NCBI GenBank assembly: GCA_964019335.1
Contig: OZ025704.1
Span: 372,001 to 436,000 of the forward strand
Length of the DNA: 64,000 bases
Source of the DNA: Diplonema japonicum
Taxonomy: Eukaryota > Euglenozoa > Diplonemea > Diplonemida > Diplonemidae
Direction of reading: 5' to 3'
Shown: in pieces, positions 50,446-60,174 of the stretch
How the letters are laid out: every line of letters begins with the position of its first letter
Numbering within the stretch: position 1 is the first letter of the stretch
Position numbers and translations under genes: made by a program
Notes under the pieces: model-generated
Told to the model about the DNA's origin: nothing
Databases searched by the model: none
The model's input: only the letters and a program-made list of their open reading frames with translations

Positions 50446-51085
50446 GAGTAAGAATCCCCTAAAGCAGCATCCGGACTTTTGCTTGACCGGGTTTCAGAGA
50501 AGGTTGCGGTGACCTTTTTTTTTTTTTTTTTTAAATTTCTCGGGTAGGATTTTTAGCTACAACGGCACAGTTAAAGAAATTAAAAAAAGGAAGAAAAAAT
50601 AAAAAAAAGCGAGAAAAAGGAGGACCCAGTCTTCTTTCTCCTCTCTATCCCTTCCCCCCCCCCTTTTTTTTCCCCAATAAAGTATGAGATACATAAGAAT
50701 TTTTAAAAAAGAAAAAGAATTTGTGGAAGTTAGAAAGAACGACATTTTTTTTTTTTTTTTAGAAACTTTACCTCCTTTCAAAAAGAGAAAAACAGAAAAA
50801 GGTTTAATGTACCCACTGACAAGGCTAGTGTCATGTGTGGTGGGTAGCTCCCCATCGGAAGATTCACTGTTCTCTGTTTAGTGAGATAATAATTGACAAA
50901 TCCAGTCCGTGGTGTAATGCCTTAGAATAAAGAGTTTTTTTTTCCCCTCCTAACCCCTGCTGCTCCGCAACTCTTCTTCAACGGACCCCTGTTTTTTTTT
51001 TTTTCTTTCTTTTTTTTTTTTTTCTCCTTTTTTTTCCCTAATTTCTTTTAAGTTTCTTTTTCCACCATTCCGTGATCTAGTTATT

Positions 51086-51116
<31 letters not shown>

Positions 51117-51183
51117 GTATCATATCATGTGACAAAATAGTAATACCGTACACATTCTTCCCTATGTTTTTTTTTTAGGTGGT

Positions 51184-51447
51184 GGGGATAACATAAAAAT
51201 ATAACAAGTACATCAGATGTGTTGTTCGCTGTTGACCTCCTCGTCGGTCATCACCGGTAGCGCCCGAGTGGAAGAACGTAACGCAGATGCTCAGGGTGAC
51301 GAACAGGCAGCAAACTGCACGAGCGCAGAATCTTGGTTACCCGGGACGCCCCGGCTAGGGTTGAGCACACCGCACGCATTAAGGACACGACGCGGAACGC
51401 AGAAGAAGCTACTGCTCGGCCGAGGAGCGCCCCCTGTAATCAAGTAG
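51184..51447 (+). repeat. Dispersed repeat family R1, longest copy
   Basis: Blocks GGGGATAACAT, AAGTACATCAGATGTG, TGTTGACCTC, CTGCACGAGCGCAGAATC and GCTCGGCCGAGG occur here in the same order as at 61531-61690. The copy here carries extra blocks between them. The end (GCAGAAGAAGCTACTGCTC) also matches 9271-9370. Confidence 0.65.
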
Positions 51448-52403
51448 GTAGTTCGTGCTTCATTGCACGCTTAACGCCACCTAGTGTTGCAATCAAAGCC
51501 CCATTTTTTTTTTTTTTTTTTTTTTTTTTTGCAACAACGAGTCTTTGACTTGTCTAAACAAAAGGGGAACGTTGGCAACGTTTTTCGGGGTCGACAAACT
51601 TCTCCAGGTTTTACCAGGCACGTGCAAACAACCAGTTCCTCTTTTTCGGGTTTTTTAATGTCATAGGTAGAGCGATCTAGGGGGGGTGGAAGTCGTTGAT
51701 GCACCCCCCTATTCTCTCCTATTTTTTTCTTTTTAAAAGAACAGCGAAGAAAAAAGAAGAAAAAAAAAAAAGAAAAGAAAGAAGAATAAGAATTTTTTTT
51801 TTTTTGCTGTCTGTTTTCCTTTCATCATTTTTTTTATCTCTTTCCTTCTTTTTTTTTACAATTACAATAACCCCCCCCCCCCCTATTTTTGCTACCTAAC
51901 ATTTGACGTCTAGGTAAATTCTTATTTATATGACGGGTAAGCAGTTTTTTATCTACCCCCCCCCCCCACCCCTTTCGATTCTTCTGTTTAGTTATCTTTT
52001 CGTTGGGCATCGTGTATGGACATATTCTTTGTCAAAATTTCCTTTTTTTTTTCTTTTTGTTCCTGATTTTTTTCTAAATACGCAATAAACACCCTCTGAG
52101 GCCTTGCCTCTTGAACATCTGCTTGGGGGCTGGGTATTATTATTTTTTTTTTTCGCGCAAAAGAAATAAAGAAAGGCTTTTTTTCGGTACAAATTAGCTG
52201 AAGTATGAAGAAAAAAAAAAAGAGAGAAAAAAAAAAGAAAAAAAAAAGAGTCCTTTTTTTTTAATTCCCCCCTTTCAATTTTCTTTTTTTTTTCTTCTGC
52301 AAGCTAATGGGAAAAAAAAAAAAAAAAAAAAAAAAGAATAGAAAGAACGCACCACCTTTTTCTATCAGTGTTACGTCCGTAAGCTGATGAAACAAAACAA
52401 AAA

Positions 52404-52408
<5 letters not shown>

Positions 52409-52436
<28 letters not shown>

Positions 52437-52457
52437 ACAAAACAAAACAAAACAAAA
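52409..52457. repeat. (AAAAC)n microsatellite
   Basis: About ten tandem AAAAC units lie upstream of the coiled-coil gene at 52563, ending in A6. Confidence 0.9.
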
Positions 52458-52562
52458 AAGCAAAAAAAGAGAATGACCCCCGGGTACTTTTGTTAAACCA
52501 CCCAATTCTTTTTTGTAGTACCAGATGAACACACCAACACAGGTATTAAAAAAAAAAAAAAA

Positions 52563-54803
52563 ATGACGGAGTTTACATCAATGCTGGTGTCCCCTGAGAA
52601 AGTGCTGAACGAGGGTGTGAACGCAGCTACGGTGGCGCAGGAATGGGTGAGCGAACACATGCTGAAAAAACAAGGCGACAAAGAGGCCGAGGCGAAGATG
52701 AACAGGCAGGTCGCTGAACGGTTGGCTCTGGAGCTACGGACTAAATGTGAGACTGTTGAAGGGTTGAAGGGCAGAATACGGGTTTTAGAAAAGCAACTGC
52801 AGAGCGAAGCTACTGTCGCTGCCGAAGTCCATCCTTTGAAGAACAAGGTGCTAGGTTTCGAGCATGCCAACGTAGAGCTCCACAGCAGCATGATGGAGAA
52901 GGACGCTGCCATCAATGAGCGCGACGCACGCATCTCTGAAAACCAGGACCGCCTCCTTGATGCCGAGGCTGAGAACACCACCCTCCGTAAAGCAATCTCT
53001 GTCCAAGAGCAGCAGCTCGAGGAACGTGAAGCCACCATCTCAAAGCAAAAGGAATCCTACCAGCACCTCCTCGGCATCTCCCGGAAGGTCGCCACCCAGA
53101 ACCAAGTCCTCAACACGGAAGCAGAACGGCTTGGGAGCATCGTCCCAACCCTCCAAAGAGAATGTGAACACCTCAAAGAGCAGGCGAAGGTTAACGACAG
53201 CCTTCGGCAAGAAGCTGACAGGCTGACCAGCCTTGCACAGATGGTACCGCGTCTCACAGAGGAGCTCGGCACTGCGCGAGAGTCAGCACAACAAGTGCAA
53301 ACACTTGAAGAAGAGCGGCAGCTTCTGATCCAAGCATGCCAGCAGATGTCTGACGAGATACCGAAGCTCAACAAGCAGATCGAAGAGCTGCACAAGGAAA
53401 ACGCCTCGCTGCCCCTTCTTCGGGAGGAAACCACACGGCTCGAGAACATCATTCAGAGCCTCGAGAGCGAGCTCGTGAAGAACAAAATGCTTGAGCAGGA
53501 GGTCGACAGGCTGCACGCTGCATTGCAGGACGCCGCACTCATCAAAAAGGAGTTCGAGAAAGTAAGCAAAGACCTACAGAGGATCCCTGCGCTCGAGGCC
53601 GAGCTGCGCTCTGCGATGAGCCTAGCAGAGGAGGTACCAGGACTTGTGTCCCTCAGGGATCACCTCAGCAGAGCTGTTGATGAGAAGGAAGCGGAACTGA
53701 AGCAGTACAGAACTGCAACGGGTACAGAGCTAGAAACGATGAAGAAGGAGATTGACTCTATGAGGAAGGAGAACGTGCAGACGAAGATGAAGATGAGGGA
53801 GCTGGAGGGTGAGAACGAGCAGAAGGACATGCTTGCTGGACATCAACTGAAGACCATTGCAGAACCGCTTGCTGCTGAGGCGAAGTCGCTGAAGCAGCTG
53901 GTGACGAATCTGGAACAACAGCTGCAACAGCAAGGACACAGTCACAAAGAGGAGATGAGCAGGTTGCTGGCTACACTTGAAATCGAGAAGGCGTCTGTCA
54001 GAAAACAGGTGGACGACAGAGAGAAGCATGCGCTGACGGAAATAAAGGAGAAGGACGCCATCATCACACAGCTGCGAATGGAGTTGAGCGAGCCCACCGT
54101 GGCGGTGACGGAACAGGACACAAGCGATGTTGAGATGCTCAGGCACGAGCTGGAAGAAGAGAAAAAGACGGTTGAAACACAGAAAACGGCAGCGAGCACG
54201 CACAAGCAGGCTGCTGAGGAGAAGGATGATGAGATAGCAAAGCTCCAAACGGAACTGAAAGAGAAGCAGCAGGAAAATGAAGACTTGTGCACGAAGTTGA
54301 AGCTGACGATGAAGGGGATGGATAGCCTGCAGAGCAACGAGCGGGAAAAGGAGCTGGAAAAGGAGGTCAAGCGGCAAGAAGCGCTCATCAAGAGTCTGAG
54401 TGCTGTGAAGGAGGTACCCACGGTGCCGCACTCCTCGCCCAGCAGGAACGTGTCGCCTTGCTATCCTGTGAAGGTGAGGAGTGTTTCTCAGCAGCCTGTG
54501 CAACCACCCAAGCCGCCACAGGTAGTGCCCAATTCAAGGAGCATCTCCCCTACAAGGATCCGGTCCATGTCACCCCCTGCTACCGAGTCGCCCAAGGTAG
54601 CCCCGCCTAGGTACTCCCCCTCCGCCATCGCCCCCCACCCGGCAGAGATCCAGGTCCTCCGCACTCACCTCAACTCCGCCAACCCCGACGTCCCCCTCGC
54701 CGCTGCCGAGGCAGACGCCCTGGGGTACCACGGCACCTCATACTGGTCCGAAAACAACTGCAGACGAGCTAAGGTCTGGATGGCAATGCCCCCTACGCTG
54801 TGA
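52563..54803 (+). CDS. Coiled-coil protein with Ser/Pro-rich C terminus, 746 residues
   Basis: Residues about 40-620 are nearly continuous heptad coiled coil. Residues about 620-720 form a Ser/Pro/Arg-rich linker with repeated SPxR/SPS motifs (SSPSRNVSPCYPVKVRSVS; SISPTRIRSMSPP), likely targets of proline-directed kinases. The final 45 residues (AAAEADALGYHGTSYWSENN) may fold separately but match nothing I know. The layout is that of cytoskeletal or centrosomal linkers. No intron is needed. An acceptor-like CAACACAG (ending 52541) and an A run precede ATG 52563. Confidence 0.7.
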   Translation: MTEFTSMLVSPEKVLNEGVNAATVAQEWVSEHMLKKQGDKEAEAKMNRQVAERLALELRTKCETVEGLKGRIRVLEKQLQSEATVAAEVHPLKNKVLGFEHANVELHSSMMEKDAAINERDARISENQDRLLDAEAENTTLRKAISVQEQQLEEREATISKQKESYQHLLGISRKVATQNQVLNTEAERLGSIVPTLQRECEHLKEQAKVNDSLRQEADRLTSLAQMVPRLTEELGTARESAQQVQTLEEERQLLIQACQQMSDEIPKLNKQIEELHKENASLPLLREETTRLENIIQSLESELVKNKMLEQEVDRLHAALQDAALIKKEFEKVSKDLQRIPALEAELRSAMSLAEEVPGLVSLRDHLSRAVDEKEAELKQYRTATGTELETMKKEIDSMRKENVQTKMKMRELEGENEQKDMLAGHQLKTIAEPLAAEAKSLKQLVTNLEQQLQQQGHSHKEEMSRLLATLEIEKASVRKQVDDREKHALTEIKEKDAIITQLRMELSEPTVAVTEQDTSDVEMLRHELEEEKKTVETQKTAASTHKQAAEEKDDEIAKLQTELKEKQQENEDLCTKLKLTMKGMDSLQSNEREKELEKEVKRQEALIKSLSAVKEVPTVPHSSPSRNVSPCYPVKVRSVSQQPVQPPKPPQVVPNSRSISPTRIRSMSPPATESPKVAPPRYSPSAIAPHPAEIQVLRTHLNSANPDVPLAAAEADALGYHGTSYWSENNCRRAKVWMAMPPTL

Positions 54804-55233
54804 ACGGTTTTGTGTTGCTCGGTCGGGGTGCGTAAAGACGCCGAATACTATTAAAGAATTGTTTTTTTTTTTTTTTTTGTTCCCTAAGGGGTGGTCCTCA
54901 AGTGGGATTTGCCCTTCAACATCGCCCTTGTTTTGTACTTATAAAAAGTGCGCCTCAAAAACGGGGCCACTTTTTTCCTTTTTTTTTTTGTTGTATCTTT
55001 TCTTCTTCGTTTTTCTATTTTCTTTTATATTTTTTTTCCTCGTCCGTCTCCCCACTAAAACAACACAACAGGTAGATGGCAACTATACTTCTCGTACGCC
55101 GACAAGGGGGGGGAAACGTGGACTGCGCCTGAAACAATTTGCTAGTGGGTTGTTAACACTCCCCTCCCTCCCTATCCCCACAGTCTTTTTTTTTCTTATA
55201 CTGCACTTTAACCCGTACAGGCTTCCAAGGGGG
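54804..55233. other. Intergenic spacer with repeat R4 copy and acceptor tract
   Basis: Contains the second R4 copy (54884-54914). A T-rich tract ending CCCGTACAG at 55220 is a probable trans-splice acceptor for ATG 55234. An open frame runs through this spacer but is pyrimidine-driven. Confidence 0.55.
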
Positions 55234-56121
55234 ATGAATCTGAATGTGCACCCTCTTGTGAGCAGCGGTGGGTTCGTTCCACCTAACATGTTGGTGGTGA
55301 ACGTGATGAACGGGGGTGTCCAGCAACACATTGCTGCGCCGCATATGGTCGCACACCCCCCGCAGCCCCAACGGCAGGTGGCAGCAGTTATACCATCGGT
55401 TGCCGCCGCTCCTGCCCCCGCCCCAGCCCCTGTTCCTGTTCCTTCTCATCCCCTTCTGCAGACTCACTCTGATCTTCCAGCTACTACTTCTTCTTCCTCC
55501 TCTTCTTCTTATATCGGAGATGGTCCGAGGTGCACCCATAACAACTGGGATAATGTCAGAGTGAAGAAGGGGATCATCATGCTGCGGTGTCGTACCTGCA
55601 AGGATCAGTGGAAAACAGGGAATAAGAAACTCTCGAAGTGCATGGCCTTCTACTCCGGGTGGTGTAAGTATGGGGAAAGCTGCAGCTTTATCCACATCCA
55701 CCGATACAAGAACGCGGTCAAGGAAATGGAGCACCTGGCTAAGGTGAATCATGCTAGGGAGAACTATCCAAAGAGGAAGGCCAAAGCACATGCTCAAGTA
55801 CAGCAACAACTACAACAACAACAACAACAACAACACAATAACTCTAGAAACGGTGTGACTGTGGAACCGGTGATATCCCATGTTTGGGTTAAACCGGGCG
55901 CAGTTCCCTACTTTCAGCCGCCATCTCCTCAGCTTTATCTTGTGTCTTCCTCTCAGCCCCAGTTGCCGGTGGCTTTGGCTGCACCTATTTCTACAGAGAC
56001 AGAAGGCCCCCCGCCTTTGCTCCAAGAGCACGAAGGTCTAGATGAATGTCTCTCGCCATCAGACATCTGTTCTCTTACGAAAACGCTCAAGAAAGTTGCA
56101 TCCATAACTGAAAGGGATTAA
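55234..56121 (+). CDS. CCCH zinc-finger protein with CxHNxW-type motif
   Basis: ATG 55234, 14 bases after AG, gives 295 residues. Residues about 99-128 read RCTHNNWDNVRVKKGII then LRCRTCKDQWK. This Cys/His module, with CTHN-W-x2-VR and C-x2-C, I associate with protist RNA-binding proteins. It leads straight into a CCCH finger C-x7-C-x5-C-x3-H (CMAFYSGWCKYGESCSFIH). Such fingers bind AU-rich or other single-stranded mRNA and often control mRNA stability, which matters where genes are transcribed together. A Pro/Ala-rich N terminus, a Ser run and a Gln run (about 193-204) flank the module. Target RNAs unknown. Confidence 0.75.
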   Translation: MNLNVHPLVSSGGFVPPNMLVVNVMNGGVQQHIAAPHMVAHPPQPQRQVAAVIPSVAAAPAPAPAPVPVPSHPLLQTHSDLPATTSSSSSSSYIGDGPRCTHNNWDNVRVKKGIIMLRCRTCKDQWKTGNKKLSKCMAFYSGWCKYGESCSFIHIHRYKNAVKEMEHLAKVNHARENYPKRKAKAHAQVQQQLQQQQQQQHNNSRNGVTVEPVISHVWVKPGAVPYFQPPSPQLYLVSSSQPQLPVALAAPISTETEGPPPLLQEHEGLDECLSPSDICSLTKTLKKVASITERD

Positions 56122-56222
56122 AAGGAAGAATGGGGGGGGGAGCAGGGAAAAAAAAAGAAGAAAAAAAGAAAAAGAAAGAAAATCGCTTTAGAAAGACCTG
56201 TTTTTTTTTTTTTTGTTTGTTT

Positions 56223-56260
<38 letters not shown>

Positions 56261-57658
56261 CCCCACCACCCACTCACTCACCGCAATAGCCCTCCATTTT
56301 ATATTTTATATACCTCTCACTCCCATCAGACACACAGTCAACAGGAAGGTAAGGACTTTCCCTGTAAGGTGCGCTCTTCGGTTTCGAATGTAAATTGCAC
56401 TCTTCAATGCACGTTGAAGGTTTAATCTTTTTGAGGGGGAATGGACGCAGGGTTTTCTCTTTTTTTTTTTCTCATTTTTTTTTTTTTTGCGTTGACAATA
56501 AAATCTCTTTAATAGGCAAAAAGATTTTTATACCCGACGCAGAAAATAAAAGAATAACTTGCCTGTTCTTCCCCCCCTTTTTTTTCCCCCTCATTTTTTT
56601 CTGCTACAATCACTTTGAACCCAAAGACGGGAAAAAGAAAACTAAAATTATAGGAGGGGATGTGTTGAGTGAGGAATAGACTTTTTTTTGAGGTCACCAA
56701 CTGCTCATCACTGGAAAAAAGAAAAAAAAACAAAAAAAAAGAGAGAGAAAAAGAAAGTGACTAAAAAGAAATCCCGGGAATTATCTTTCGCAGGTGACGG
56801 CTTGAAGCAAAAAGAAAAGCGTAAAGGTTTTTTTTTTTTTATATGTATTTAATTTTTTTTTTCTTCTATATTTTCTTTTTTGGTTTTGTTTTATACTTTT
56901 ATTTTATGTTTAACCACAGCATCATTTATACTACCCCCTCCCCCATCTCCCTTTTATACCTTTTGGACTGAAATTTATATGGACAAAAAAGACAGGTTTG
57001 TCATATTAGTCTCCAACGGAGGTTGGGAAACGGGCTTTTTTTTTTCGACTTTTAAAAATGCTTGCATCGGACAGGCAAAAAGTAATGCCCAAAGAAAGAA
57101 GAAGAAAATTTTCACAATCTTGCTGCTCTTTGAGGTGGGACACACAAGTGACCACCATTGGCTACCCCTTACAACGCCGGTCCCTTTCCCGCCTTTTTTG
57201 TTTTAACAATATTATTGTCGAGACTAAAAACTAGTTGATGGCAGCGTAATGAGAGCTATTTTATTAGGTAAAATCCCGCGCTCGTGCGCACAAACAACTG
57301 GAGCGCCAAGCTAGTTTTTTTTTTTTTTTTTTTTTCCGCTTTTATATTTTCCGACTTGGAATTGGGACCCCTCCCCCTTCGAAGAATGAGAAAGGTTACC
57401 TTACCCCTTCCGTCCCTCATGGAAGAAAAAAAAGAAAAATGAAAATAATAAACAAACAACCAATGAGAGAGTATCCTAGCAGTTGCCAATCTAGTTTCCT
57501 TGAGGTACTGCCAGGCTGTACCCTCCGCACACCTTCAAAAAAAAAAAAAAAAAAGAGGGGAAAAACGAGAACGAAATCTTTAAAAAGAAAAAGAAAAAAA
57601 AAGCAAGAAGAAGGGAGAAAAAAAAAAAAGAAGAAGAAAAGGACCACAGAGAGAATGT

Positions 57659-57699
<41 letters not shown>

Positions 57700-57756
57700 G
57701 ACACATATTTTTTTCTGCCGTCCTTTTCTTCTTCTTCTTTTTTTTTTTTTTTTCTG
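56122..57756. other. 1.6 kb homopolymer spacer
   Basis: T and A runs dominate (T run 56223-56260 with few breaks; A37 at 57662-57698). A short inverted repeat CTTCAATGCACGTTGAAG lies near 56403-56420. A fragment at about 56788-56815 resembles part of repeat R2 (GCAGGTGA-CGGCTTGAAGCA). No gene is seen. Confidence 0.55.
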
Positions 57757-58849
57757 GAGACGATGTACGAATCCCTCAGACGGAGGTTCAAGTACCCGAC
57801 AGGGGTGGGTGACGAGTTTGCTACGTCGAACGGCATCCTGCAGGGGTGCCCGATCTCGGTGGTGATGGTGAACGCGCTGGTAGGGGTGATGGTGAAGGCC
57901 ATCATGGCGGAGGTGCCCGGCGCTGATTCCCTGTCATACGCGGACGACGTCTACTTGATAGCAGCTCTGCTCAGCGCGCTGGAGAAGGCGGCAGCGGGGG
58001 TGTGCGAGTTCTCTCTGCTGACAGGGATGAACCTCAACCTGAAGAAGACGGACATGTTTACAACGGCAGAGCACGGAACGGTGAAGTGCGGACGTGAGGT
58101 GCTCACAGCCAAAAAGGAGATCAGGTCCTGGGAGTCCGGGTATGTATGGACGGCGAGCACAGGGCGAAGCCCCTTGAGGCGATGGGACGCGGAGACTGGC
58201 CGCCATGCCGCTGGGGTTCACACAGAAGGCGAGGATCCATTCTCCATCGCGAACGTGTGGTGGAGGTCACTCTCGGGCAACCCAGTGGCGGCGTACCGAT
58301 TGAGGAGGCTGATTGCAGGAGCGGTGTTTGCGGTCTACCCGGGAGCGCGGGGCGTGGCGCAGGAACCGAACAACCCGCTGCAGCACCTCTGCGACGTGTG
58401 TGAGGAACGGTTCGGCAGCTACACGGAGGTGCTGGAACACGCCCTCTGGCGATGCGAGCCGGGTGACGCGGTGCGGAGCAAGATGGAGTACGCGAACCTG
58501 GACCCGGCAGCTATGCCGAAGGCGACGAGGCTCCATGGGGTGGTGCCCAGAGGCTGCCAAGACAAGCCAAGGGCCTTACTGGTGCAGAAGTACCTGCTGG
58601 AGGTAGTCACGCGGAGGGATGCAGCGGTGGATGCGAACCGCGCACTGCAGACAAGCTTACCCGTGGCGGGCGGTCGTGACGGGGAGGGCGCACCCGACGC
58701 CGACGGTGTCTGAGCTACGAAGGCTGGGAGCGTCAGGAACAGTGATGGACAAGCTGACGACGTTAGAGCTGGCCCTCGACTTCGAGAGGGAGATGGAGCT
58801 GACAGTAGGAACCCGCCAGAGCCCCCAGAACGGGGACAACGGGGACTAA
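57757..58849 (+). mobile_element. Non-LTR retrotransposon fragment with RT motifs, frameshifted
   Basis: The frame 57757-58713 starts inside a reverse transcriptase. It shows FATSNGILQGCPISVVMVN (motif B), SYADDVYLIA (motif C, YADD at 57937-57948) and TGMNLNLKKTDMF (motif D). The post-RT part has WWRSL, RLRRLIAGAVF and the C-x2-C-x12-H-x4-C knuckle at 58390-58455, as in the copy at 20404-21605. Near 58670-58690 the frame shifts: the continuation TVSELRRLGASGTV and GTRQSPQNGDNGD lies in another frame, up to 58849. Compared with the first copy it also lacks internal segments. The element is dead and 5'-truncated, again beside a T run. The RT fingers and any endonuclease are missing. Confidence 0.88.
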
Positions 58850-58894
58850 GCGCAGCTCGGCCGGTGAGCGCAAAAACGCATACCTTAAAAGAAT

Positions 58895-58928
<34 letters not shown>

Positions 58929-59508
58929 ATTTCCCACCTTGCCTCTTCCCCCCTCCCCCTGCTATTCCCCCCCTCCCCCCTTCCCCCTCTACAAATATAG
59001 TATTTAAAAAAATAATAAACAGAATAAAAAAATGAAATAATCCTAGAAACTTGATAAAGAAGATTGAGGAAGAAAGAAAAAAGCAAATGAAAAAAAAAAA
59101 AGAAAATCATTGGACATGTTTTCAAAGAAAAAGAAAAAGAAAAGAAGAAATGGAGTCTGAGCCACAGCCGTCTATTGATGCCCACAATGTCAGAATCAAA
59201 ATCGTGGCCTAATAAGATATTTACCATACCGTAGTCATAAGTTGGTCTTCTTTTTTGTCTAAACAAAAGAGGATAAACTTCTTTCTACAGAACGTGACGA
59301 CACTTTCCTTGGACATGTTTGATAGATCGCATTCGTACAGTCGGCGAAAGAAAAAAAAGATGCTTATGGTTCACTTCCCCCTTTTTTTTTGTGGAATGGA
59401 TAGTGTGCCCCACCCCCACCCCCAAAAATAATTTTAATTTACATAGGCAATCAAAATGATTCCTTGTCCCTCCCCTTATATATATCTTTTTTTTTTTTTT
59501 TTTTTTTT

Positions 59509-59610
59509 TGCTGGAACAAGTAAACAAATTTTTGAAAAGAATTGTTATTGCAAAAAAGAGTAGAGGCAGCTTGTCCGTTTATCCCTACTGTAGGTGAAAA
59601 CGGCTTGCAC
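59509..59610 (+). repeat. Dispersed repeat family R2, copy 2
   Basis: It shares AAGTAAACAAA, TTTTGAAAAGAATTGTTAT and AGGTGAAA-CGGCTT with 9704-9765. An extra 35 bases lie between the blocks. Confidence 0.5.
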
Positions 59611-59689
59611 AAACAACCAGCCGACTCTATTTTTGGGGAGGACTTGATAATAAAACATTATTGGTTTCAAGTTTTCTTTTAACTTTTTT

Positions 59690-59728
59690 GCGGGTCGTTG
59701 CTAACCACTTCGTTCCTACCATAGTGAT
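59690..59728 (+). repeat. Repeat family R3, copy
   Basis: CGTTGCTAACCACTTCGTTC, then an A/C-rich variable part and CATAGT, recur at 60868-60894. The core GGCCGTTGCTA also occurs at 8261-8271. Confidence 0.5.
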
Positions 59729-59773
59729 TTTTTTTTCTATTTATCTACTTCTTTTTTTTTTTTTTTTTTTTTT

Positions 59774-60001
59774 GTGACCAGACAAGAGAGAAAGAAGTTG
59801 ACGGAGAGGTTAGCGCCGAATTACCTTGAGCAAGAGGGGAGCGGCATCAAGGAAGTGAAAGGGAGGAAGGTATGGGAGTCGCCTGCGAAGGAAGAGCTTT
59901 CACAGAACGTTAATAACACTGAACGTCGGTTCGTCCTCCATGGCCTCCAACGGATTCGCACACCTGCGAACGAAAACGAGGCCCCAGAAAAGGGAGTTTG
60001 A
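59774..60001 (+). pseudogene. Orphan coding-like fragment, possible exons
   Basis: A 75-codon frame of protein-like composition follows a T run and GACCAG. It reads KKLTERLAPNYLEQEGSG and, near the end, ERRFVLHGLQRIRTPANENE. An in-frame 36-base segment 59870-59905 begins GTATGG and ends TTTCACAG, exactly like the introns of this window. No upstream exon was found and the family is unknown. It may be the last exons of a lost gene, or part of a mobile element. Confidence 0.3.
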
Positions 60002-60099
60002 TAATTTTTTTTTTTTATGTCAGACAACAAAAAAAAGGGGGGGGGGAAAGAGAAAAAAAAGGGAGATAACATTATTGATTTATGAAAAATAAAGTGGCT

Positions 60100-60174
60100 G
60101 CTGATAATCTGGTGATTTTCCCTCGCTTCGCTCGTGGAAAAAAGAAATCAAATTCTGAGGGACAGATTATCAGC
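60100..60174. repeat. Imperfect hairpin
   Basis: GCTGATAATCTG (60100-60111) is exactly complementary to CAGATTATCAGC (60163-60174). Inside, TGATTTTCC and GGAAAAAAGAAATCA continue the stem imperfectly around a CGCTTCGCTCG loop. Confidence 0.75.

Larger units (their letters stand above)
50216..52562. other. 2.3 kb repeat and homopolymer spacer
   Basis: It holds an A44 run (50401-50444), several T runs (51088-51116, 51506-51530), an R1 repeat copy (51184-51447), a stretch sharing TTGTCTAAACAAAAG with 59257-59272, and an (AAAAC)n array. No credible gene is seen. Confidence 0.6.

Noticed and set aside
52409-52457. (AAAAC)n as a telomere or CRISPR-like array
   Set aside because: Pure short tandem repeat without spacers, internal to a gene array; it is a simple microsatellite.
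58313-58606. Alternative frame across the retroelement as a separate gene
   Set aside because: It is Arg/Ser-rich and overlaps the RT-element frame, whose zinc knuckle matches the other copy.
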